DNA of 64,000 bases from Massilia sp. PAMC28688. GTDB taxonomy: Bacteria > Pseudomonadota > Gammaproteobacteria > Burkholderiales > Burkholderiaceae_D. The notes under the pieces were generated by a model. The model had not been told where the DNA came from. It ran no database searches and saw nothing but the letters and a program-made list of their open reading frames with translations. Position 1 is the stretch's first letter, and each line of letters begins with the position of its first letter. The translations under genes and the position numbers were made by a program. Positions 58,407 through 64,000 of this stretch are shown one piece after another. The stretch spans positions 62,001 through 126,000 of the forward strand of contig NZ_CP080378.1 in the NCBI RefSeq assembly GCF_019443445.1, written 5' to 3'.

Positions 58407-59408
58407 TTGAATTGCAAGCCCGGATTGCAAGTAATTTGCATCGAAGGGCTTGTTTGACCGCAGGACCCCGTAGATCAGATGTGCCAGCTTACGCATGACA
58501 GCGCTGACCACGGCCATCTTGGCCAGGCCGTTGTCCGATAAGCGGGCCGCAAAGGCCCTGAGTATCGGGTTGTGCGTCTTGGCCACCACGCCCGGCATGT
58601 ACAGCGCTGCTCGCAGTTGACCACTGCCGATTCGGCTGATCATGGTCCGGCCTCTTACCGAACTGCCCGATTGCCGTTGCTTGGGAGTGACGCCGATGTA
58701 AGCGGCGAAGGCCTTGGCGCTGCTGAACTTTCGCACATCGCCCGCATAGCTGATGACTTTGGCTGCCGTGGCGCGTCCCACGCCCGGAATCGTCGTCATT
58801 AGCTCAACGTCAGCCCGCATCCCAGGATCGCTATCGATATGGGTGTCGATATCGTTCTTGAGCTGCGCGATCTGGGCATCCAGCCAGTCCACGTGCTCTT
58901 TGGTGTGCTTGGCCAAGTCAGTTTGCCCGGCGAACTCATGCGCTTCAATCCGGTTTGCTTCCTGCTGGCGGATATCCTGAAGTGCACTGAGGCGCTCCAC
59001 CCATCCACGCAACAAGCGCTCAGCTGGCGGCGGTGCCACCCAAGGTTCCGGCGTCATTGCTCGGCAATACCGAGCAATAACGCCGGCATCGACCTTGTCG
59101 TTCTTGTTTCGAATGTTTTCGCTCTGAGCGAAGCCCTTGATGCAGCCTGGATTGACGATGCTGACCTTCATGCCAACTGCCTGCAGATTGAGCGCTACGG
59201 GCTCGCTGTAGATGCCGGTTGACTCCATGCAGGCGTGGACTGTCGTCACATCGACCTTTTGCTTGGTCACCCAGTTCGCCAGCTCGGCGTATCCGGCCTT
59301 GCTGTTCTCAACGACCTTGTTCTTCAGTTTGCCGCCTTCCAACAGCGCGGCGTCCAACTTCTTCTTGCTGACATCAATTCCCAGAATGGGAGCGTGCGTA
59401 GTTTCCAT
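58395..59408 (-). CDS. IS110 family transposase
   Basis: The 337-residue recombinase has an N-terminal RuvC-like DEDD domain (ILGIDVSKKKLDAAL, ACMESTGIYSEPVA, KNDKVDAGVIARYC) and a C-terminal serine-containing Tnp domain (TTIPGVGRATAAKVISYAGD, YIGVTPKQRQSGSSVRGRTM). IS110 enzymes use a bridge RNA to choose targets. Full length. Its stop codon TGA is formed within GGTATCTGACCCC, part of the flanking repeat. Confidence 0.94.
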   Translation of the reverse strand: METTHAPILGIDVSKKKLDAALLEGGKLKNKVVENSKAGYAELANWVTKQKVDVTTVHACMESTGIYSEPVALNLQAVGMKVSIVNPGCIKGFAQSENIRNKNDKVDAGVIARYCRAMTPEPWVAPPPAERLLRGWVERLSALQDIRQQEANRIEAHEFAGQTDLAKHTKEHVDWLDAQIAQLKNDIDTHIDSDPGMRADVELMTTIPGVGRATAAKVISYAGDVRKFSSAKAFAAYIGVTPKQRQSGSSVRGRTMISRIGSGQLRAALYMPGVVAKTHNPILRAFAARLSDNGLAKMAVVSAVMRKLAHLIYGVLRSNKPFDANYLQSGLAIQDGI

Positions 59409-59454
59409 TTGTTGACCTGTCTCGTATGCAGGCTCTAAGGCCTAAGATACCGTC
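58397..59454 (-). mobile_element. IS110-family insertion sequence (ends approximate)
   Basis: A 10-bp direct repeat AGATACCGTC lies at 58397-58406 and 59445-59454, bracketing the transposase. IS110 elements lack terminal inverted repeats, so ends are judged from this repeat. The 46 nt between the start codon and the right copy is too short for the usual bridge-RNA region, so the element may extend to about 59590. Confidence 0.6.
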
Positions 59455-59592
59455 CGGACTTGCAAGGAAAAAACGGGCAAAGGCACCTATCTGACCCACA
59501 GACTACTCGTCTCCGACCACGCCGATGTCACTCTGCCCGACCAATAAATCTGGCCCACATTCTGCCAAATTTTCGGTAACTCCAATATACGA

Positions 59593-59662
59593 GACCACTT
59601 AAACGCACCAAAATCAATTTCCTCTGGCCAGGGTCAGACCACTTAAACAGGGCGAAATCAAT
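59593..59662 (+). repeat. Dispersed repeat, two overlapping copies
   Basis: ACCACTTAAACGCACC-AAAATCAATTTCC, then CCAGGGTCAGACCACTTAAA-CAGGGCGAAATCAATT. Same orientation as the copy at 52.15 kb. Confidence 0.75.
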
Positions 59663-59889
59663 TGTTTCGGATGATTTGAATGCCGACAGGCATTTAAATT
59701 CGGGCTAGGAAAGTGGCTCTGGGCAAACCTGCTCACAGCGCCGGGCGACTTTGACCTACAGCCCATACCAGATCGCCCGATACTGTTGATTCTCCGACAG
59801 AAAACGCATACTGCCGGGGACCCAGTGGGAAAACGCTAGCCTTGGCGCGCCCCTTTAGGCGTACAAAAAAAGTTGCTTTTGTCGGCTCT

Positions 59890-59970
59890 AAGTGGTCTGA
59901 CCCTGGCGCAGGGAAATTGATTTTGGCTCGTTTAAGTGGTCTGACCCTGGTGTGGGGAAATTGATTTTGG
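59890..59970 (-). repeat. Dispersed repeat, two tandem copies in opposite orientation
   Basis: AAGTGGTCTGACCCTGGCGC-AGGGAAATTGATTTTGG repeats twice (59890-59927 and 59935-59970). It is inverted relative to the copies at 59.6 kb, and the 227 nt between the two groups holds no convincing gene. Confidence 0.8.
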
Positions 59971-60022
59971 CAGGCAGGCGGCAGCGCGACCTTGATGCCA
60001 AGGCCGCCCCAACGGTCCGGCA

Positions 60023-61177
60023 CTACGCGGCGTCGAGCATGGCGCTGTAGCAGGCGTCGGCAAAGCCGATGCGGTCGGTAGTGGCATTGCGGGCGTCATC
60101 CATGCTGATTTTTTTGTCGCGCAGCAGATTGACCAGCGCCGCGTTCATGGAGTGGCAGCCTGCGTTGAACTTGCCCGTGCCCCCATCCATCAGCCCACGC
60201 ACCTCGGCCACGCGGCCAGATTCGATGATGCGCTGCACTTCAGGATTGGCGGTCAGGCATTCGGTGGCGAGGTAGTAGCGCTCCCCTTCCATCGATGGCA
60301 GCAGCGCCTGGCACAGCACGCCGCGCAAGGCGCTGGCCAGCGCTTGCGCCTGGGCCTCCGTGTTGCCCAGCAGGCGCAGCATTTTTTGAAGGCCCAGTTC
60401 GGTAGAGCGCGCGTGCAGCGACGCCAGCACCAGCGGGCCCGATTCGGCCAGCGCCAGCGCTTCCTGCGCCGTTTCGGCATCGCGGATTTCGCCGATCACA
60501 ATCACGTCCGGCCGCTCGCGCAGCGCGTCCAGCGCGCCCAGGTAGTAGCTCTCGACGTCGCCGTCAAACCCCACTTCGCGCTGGGTAATGATGCACTTGC
60601 GCTGGGGGATCAGGGTCTCGACCGGGTCTTCAATGGTGATGATGTGGCCCGAACGCGTCTGATTGATCTGGTCCAGCATCGAGGCGATGGTGGTGGACTT
60701 GCCCTGGCAGGTGTCGCCGATGATCAGCACCAGGCCGCTCGTCAGGCGCGCGAAATCCTGCTCGGCCGCGCGCAATCCCAGCTGGGTCAGCGGCAGCGGC
60801 TCCTTGGGAAAGCGCCGCACGACGCAGCCCAGCCGCTTCTTGCCCTGGAAAGTAAAGCAGTTGGCGCGAATGCGGGCGGTGTGCAGGTCGATCGAGCGGT
60901 CAAACGCACGCACGGCAATCCGCTCGGCCCAGTCCGGCTCAATCACTTCAAAAAACTCTTCCAGCTCTTCCTTGGTGATGGGCGAATCGCTCACCGCCAC
61001 CAGGCCCTTGGGCTGACGCAGCATGAGCGGACTGTTCTGGTGGATGATGATGTCGCTGAAAATCAGCTTGGAGTTGAGCAGGTGCAGGATCTGCTCGACG
61101 AGGGTGCCGAAGACGGGATGGTCTTCGTTCTCGATGTAAGTGAGCGTGCGGATTTGCGAGGACTGGTGGTTTTCCAT
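60023..61177 (-). CDS. PilT/PilU-like type IV pilus twitching ATPase
   Basis: The 384-residue secretion-superfamily ATPase has an N-terminal PAS-like domain (about 20-110) and a RecA-like core. Walker A is GDTCQGKSTT where relatives have GPTGSGKST, the Asp box is IITIEDPVE, then come LRERPDVIVIGEIRD and a His box ASLHARS (usually TLHTNS). These deviations fit the PilU-like branch. It sits away from other pilus genes. Pilus retraction is the likely role. Confidence 0.85.
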   Translation of the reverse strand: MENHQSSQIRTLTYIENEDHPVFGTLVEQILHLLNSKLIFSDIIIHQNSPLMLRQPKGLVAVSDSPITKEELEEFFEVIEPDWAERIAVRAFDRSIDLHTARIRANCFTFQGKKRLGCVVRRFPKEPLPLTQLGLRAAEQDFARLTSGLVLIIGDTCQGKSTTIASMLDQINQTRSGHIITIEDPVETLIPQRKCIITQREVGFDGDVESYYLGALDALRERPDVIVIGEIRDAETAQEALALAESGPLVLASLHARSTELGLQKMLRLLGNTEAQAQALASALRGVLCQALLPSMEGERYYLATECLTANPEVQRIIESGRVAEVRGLMDGGTGKFNAGCHSMNAALVNLLRDKKISMDDARNATTDRIGFADACYSAMLDAA

Positions 61178-61324
61178 CTGATGGCGTCTCTGGTAGGCCG
61201 CGACAAAATTGTGCGTGCGATGATCGAGACAATTATAAGACGAGTACGCAGATGCGAAGCGGAAAGATTGCAGTTCGGATATAAAAAGTGATGCAGAAAA
61301 ACCGCAGTCCCCGCCCCGCGCAAA

Positions 61325-61969
61325 TCAGAAGCGCCGGAACGGTCGCTGGAATCCCGTCTTGGGGTCGGTTGACATGCGCACGCCATCCTGGTCCACCCAC
61401 ACTTCGTCGGGCGGCTCGTCGCCGGCCAGTGCCCCGGCCACAACCGGCAAGCCTTCGCCCTTGCGCACCAGCTCGTCGGCGCGCTCATACACATTCTTGC
61501 ATCCGGTCTCGGCCATCAGCGCCTGCACGATGGGCACTTTCCAGGCGTCGGCGCCGGCCGACTGAAACTGGCAGATCAGGTAGCCGTCCTTGCCCCCAAA
61601 CTGTTCGACCAGCAAACCCGGCAGCAAGTCCGCCTCGGCATGGATGCGCTTGACGATCTGGTCCGGCCGCGCCTTCGATGCCGCTGCCGCACTTTTCTCC
61701 AGCGCAGCCTTGACCCGGCGCTTGATCAGGGCGTGATCGACCGGCTCGTTTTCGTCGAAGGTCCAGACCCGGGCCCGGATCTGCGACTTGCTGTTGTAGG
61801 CCGCGCGCGCGAGAAATTTTTGCGACGATGACTGCACGATGGCCGTGCCGCCCGCCTTCATCTTTTCGTTGGGCTTGCCATCGACCTTTTCCACGGCCGA
61901 CGCATAGATGAAAGGGTCGCCGGCGAGCAGGCTTTTTTCCTTGCCTTGTTTGATGGTGATGATCAGCAT
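61325..61969 (-). pseudogene. rlmI: RlmI-type 23S rRNA methyltransferase, truncated before the methyltransferase domain
   Basis: The 214-residue product has the N-terminal PUA domain (MLIITIKQGKEKSLLAGDPF) and the central beta domain (QIRARVWTFDENEPVD, HAEADLLPGLLVEQFGGKDG, VYERADELVRKGEGLP). It stops at DPKTGFQRPFRRF, where full-length enzymes (about 395 residues) continue into KTGFFLDQR and the SAM-binding fold. No methyltransferase sequence follows before the PilT-like gene. ATG 61969 fits the family start. Could be a real short RNA-binding protein, but a decayed gene is more likely. Confidence 0.7.
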
Positions 61970-62088
61970 GAGATTTCCGTAAAAGATGATGCAGGGCGAC
62001 ATGATACCGCTTTGGCCGTGTCGCAGGACAGTTACCGCTGTTGCCAGACAAAGCGCTGCGCGCGCCGGCGAAAAGTTGCAAGGATGGC

Positions 62089-62128
62089 TTGACAAAGACT
62101 TCACGAGATCCTAAAGTGATATCACTTT
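62089..62128 (+). promoter_or_regulatory. Promoter with 16-bp palindromic operator
   Basis: TTGACA (62089-62094), a 17-nt spacer and TAAAGT (62112-62117) form a good sigma-70 promoter. The perfect palindrome AAAGTGATATCACTTT (62113-62128) overlaps the -10 box, the position expected for a repressor site. It sits 25 nt before the SPFH gene start. Confidence 0.65.
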
Positions 62129-62153
62129 GATGTCTAACCTGAAGGGGAACAGC

Positions 62154-63050
62154 ATGGCTGCAGCACATATTCGGCGTGAAGCGTCGTTTTCATCCACCAA
62201 TGGTTATCTGGCACTTGCCGGCGGCGTGGCCATGGCCCTGCTGGCCTTCTATCTGTTCAAGACGGGGGTGGAGGCGGACCTGCCCCTGCCCTTTATCCTG
62301 GCCGCCTTCCTTGCCGGCTTTTTCGGGTTTCTTTGCCTGGTGGGCCTGTACATGCTGCAGCCCAATGAAGGCGCGATCCTGACCCTGTTTGGCAAGTACA
62401 TCGGCACCGACCGCAGCGAAGGCTTGCGCTGGGCCTTTCCGCTGTACACCAAGAAACGGCTGTCGCTGCGCGCGCGCAACTTCAATGCGCCCACGCTCAA
62501 GGTCAACGACAAGCGCGGCAACCCGGTGGAAATCAGCGCGGCCGTCGTCTGGCGGGTGCGCGACACGGCCCAGGCCCTGTTCGAGGTCGATGACTTCGAG
62601 CGCTATGTCCAGATCCAGGCCGAGGCTGCGCTGCGTCATCTCGCCTCGCAGTATGCCTACGATGAGGGCGAAGACTTGCCGGACGGCGAAACCACCCTGC
62701 GCGCCGGCATGGATGTGGTGGCTGAAGCATTGAAGGTAGAATTGCAGGCCCGTTTCGAGGCTGCCGGTGTGGAGGTGCTCGACGCCAAGCTGACGCACCT
62801 GGCTTACGCTGCGGAAATCGCCCAGGTCATGCTGCGGCGCCAGCAGGCCGAAGCCATCATCAGCGCCCGCGCCAAGATCGTGCATGGGGCCGTTACCATG
62901 GTGGAAGCGGCGCTCAAGGGCCTGTCCGAGCGCGGCATCGTGGATCTCGATGCCGAACGCAAGGCGGCCATGGTCAGCAACCTGCTGGTGGTGCTGTGCT
63001 CGGACAAGGAAACCCAGCCGATCATCAATACCGGCACCCTCTATAACTAA
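62154..63050 (+). CDS. SPFH/Band 7 domain protein
   Basis: The 298-residue membrane protein has two hydrophobic segments (GYLALAGGVAMALLAFYLF and LPFILAAFLAGFFGFLCLVG) and then an SPFH domain (LQPNEGAILTLFGKY, RGNPVEISAAVVWRV, FERYVQIQAEAALRHLA). AGGGGAA 6 nt before ATG 62154 fixes the start over an ATG at 62130. SPFH proteins form membrane microdomain scaffolds. It precedes a ribbon-helix-helix gene by 12 nt. Confidence 0.88.
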   Translation: MAAAHIRREASFSSTNGYLALAGGVAMALLAFYLFKTGVEADLPLPFILAAFLAGFFGFLCLVGLYMLQPNEGAILTLFGKYIGTDRSEGLRWAFPLYTKKRLSLRARNFNAPTLKVNDKRGNPVEISAAVVWRVRDTAQALFEVDDFERYVQIQAEAALRHLASQYAYDEGEDLPDGETTLRAGMDVVAEALKVELQARFEAAGVEVLDAKLTHLAYAAEIAQVMLRRQQAEAIISARAKIVHGAVTMVEAALKGLSERGIVDLDAERKAAMVSNLLVVLCSDKETQPIINTGTLYN

Positions 63051-63062
63051 GGTCGCACGTCC

Positions 63063-63257
63063 ATGGCAAGTCCCGGCAAGAAAGCCTATCCGCTACGCAT
63101 CAGCCCGGCGCTGTGGGAACAACTGCAGCGCCTGGCCTCGCGCGACCTGCGCAGTGTGAATGCGGAGATCGAGTTCCTGCTCCGGGAGGGTTTGACGCGC
63201 CGCGGCATCAAGGTGATTGACGCACCGCTCGACGCGGGTGACGAGGCTGAGGAATAA
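63063..63257 (+). CDS. Arc/ribbon-helix-helix DNA-binding protein
   Basis: The 64-residue basic protein (YPLRISPALWEQLQRLASRD, LRSVNAEIEFLLREGL) has the beta-strand plus two-helix pattern of Arc/MetJ folds. It dimerises and binds palindromic operators. The palindrome at 62113-62128 upstream of its operon partner is its likely target, an inference from proximity and symmetry. Confidence 0.85.
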   Translation: MASPGKKAYPLRISPALWEQLQRLASRDLRSVNAEIEFLLREGLTRRGIKVIDAPLDAGDEAEE

Positions 63258-63288
63258 TGGCAAGTTCCCGCATTGATTCTTATTGATC

Positions 63289-63609
63289 ATGGTTAAGCCT
63301 CGCCCTCGACGTTCGCGCAACAAGCCGCCCGACCCAGCCTGGGTCAAGCCCTTCACCCTCGTCCTCACGGTGGGACTGGCAGCCCTGTTCATCACCGGCC
63401 TGCGTGATCTGATCGGCTACTTCATCGAGGGCCAGTCCTGCATGGGGCGCCATTGCAACGACTGGGCCAGCGAGCCGTGGGGGTTTATTGGCCACGTGGC
63501 CACCCAACTGTTTTTCCTGTTCATGTTCGGTGGCTTGCTGGTCGGTTGCACCAATGTACTCAAGCACGGCCTGCAGCCGCCACCGGAGAACGGGGCTCCG
63601 CCACACTAG
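63289..63609 (+). CDS. Small membrane protein of unknown function
   Basis: The 106-residue protein has a basic Pro-rich start (MVKPRPRRSRNKPPDPAWVK), two hydrophobic helices (FTLVLTVGLAALFITGL and HVATQLFFLFMFGGLLVG) and a CMGRHC cysteine pair between them that could form a disulfide. ATG 63289 follows a TTG. No family recognised. Fifth-position neighbour of the SPFH/RHH pair and possibly in its transcript. Confidence 0.6.
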   Translation: MVKPRPRRSRNKPPDPAWVKPFTLVLTVGLAALFITGLRDLIGYFIEGQSCMGRHCNDWASEPWGFIGHVATQLFFLFMFGGLLVGCTNVLKHGLQPPPENGAPPH

Positions 63610-63701
63610 CTTTCACGCAGGCTGCTTCCGGAAGCGTTTCGGCCATCGCCCAATTTTGCATTCCAGTCGGCATCCCGTGCACTCTGTCGCATAGCGGGGG
63701 C

Positions 63702-63719
63702 GCGGCCGGGCCGCTTTTT
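63702..63719 (+). terminator. Terminator before the GIN-domain gene
   Basis: GCGGC-CGG-GCCGC followed by five T, 93 nt after the small membrane protein gene. Confidence 0.65.
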
Positions 63720-63759
63720 CTATGATGGCAGCACTACAACCAACAACCCGGGAGCTGTC

Positions 63760-64000
63760 ATGCATTCACCATCCTTTTTCCATACGCCGCTGCGCAAGCT
63801 GGTGCTGGCCCTGTCGCTGAGCGCCTGTGCCATTCCATTTACCCACACCACCGCCGGCGCGCTGGACTGGATGGGCGGCGAGAAAGTCCAGGGCAGCGGC
63901 GTGATCAAGCAGCAGACGCGCAACCTGCCCGCCTTCTCGGGTGTGTCTCTGAACGTGCCTGGCGACATGGAAGTGCGCCTCGGCAGCACGGACAGCATCA
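63760..64000 (+). CDS. GIN-domain (DUF2807-like) exported protein, 3' end outside window
   Basis: The visible 80 residues begin MHSPSFFHTPLRKLVLALSL with a signal peptide. GEKVQGSGVIKQQTRNLPAF and SGVSLNVPGDMEVRLGS follow, the repeat pattern of putative auto-transporter adhesin head GIN (DUF2807) domains, beta-helix proteins of the envelope. GGGAG lies 6 nt before the ATG. The remainder is beyond the window. Confidence 0.75.
   Translation, partial: MHSPSFFHTPLRKLVLALSLSACAIPFTHTTAGALDWMGGEKVQGSGVIKQQTRNLPAFSGVSLNVPGDMEVRLGSTDSI

Noticed and set aside
59733..60023. 96-codon frame between repeat copies
   Set aside because: Half of it is translated dispersed repeat; no ribosome binding site and no conserved pattern.

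Overview
The window looks like a chromosomal segment of a GC-rich betaproteobacterium of the Oxalobacteraceae type (Massilia, Duganella or Janthinobacterium-like). This rests on the gene order ftsK-lolA-rarA-serS, a hemC-hemD-hemX-hemY operon, two exported proteins with PEP-CTERM sorting tails, a long RpoD with a basic Ala-rich N-terminal extension, and the type of VgrG present. The assignment is inferred from protein character and synteny; no database was searched.

Region 1-9.8 kb is a decaying type VI secretion (T6SS) island. A vgrG that starts before the window carries an in-frame amber codon (670-672). The next gene encoded a LysM + lysozyme-like + M23 peptidase effector of about 680 residues. 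It is cut in two by a 3,106-bp IS66-family element (3495-6600) flanked by a perfect 8-bp target duplication, and joining the halves restores the frame exactly. The lipoprotein behind it, a likely immunity protein, is intact. Then come an IS3 remnant, a toxin tail with a YezG/DUF600-like immunity gene, a 34-bp tandem repeat, a run of tight hairpins and tRNA-Ser(CGA).

Region 9.9-19.4 kb is housekeeping: serS, a small exported protein, rarA, a double TonB-C-like protein, lolA and ftsK on the minus strand; trxB, an Smr-domain gene and a TRIC-family channel on the plus strand. Region 19.4-25.2 kb holds a three-gene operon (PEP-CTERM protein, DUF6445-like protein, flavin-dependent halogenase), a TRIC gene remnant and a second intact IS66-family element, also with a perfect 8-bp duplication. 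Then follow nadE-glnB, a DUF482-type acyltransferase-like gene, a VOC protein and a 923-residue protein of unknown function.

Region 32.2-41.6 kb appears to be one uptake and catabolic locus: a LysR regulator diverging from a TonB-dependent receptor, followed by an alpha/beta hydrolase and a complete branched-chain-amino-acid-type ABC transporter. The regulator/receptor intergenic region contains three 18-bp sites of the form TTGTGC-N6-GCACAA, the third imperfect.

Region 41.6-58.3 kb contains a 163-bp MITE-like element, a lipoprotein, a coiled-coil membrane protein, ppa, hemYXDC, ppc, a second PEP-CTERM protein, rpoD, a ProQ/FinO-domain gene, an RNase D-like exonuclease and two multiheme cytochromes c. 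Region 58.3-64 kb contains an IS110-family element among copies of a dispersed repeat, a PilT/PilU-like ATPase, an rlmI truncated before its methyltransferase domain, an SPFH-domain gene with a ribbon-helix-helix partner behind a palindromic operator, a small membrane protein, and the start of a GIN-domain (DUF2807-like) exported protein that runs off the window.
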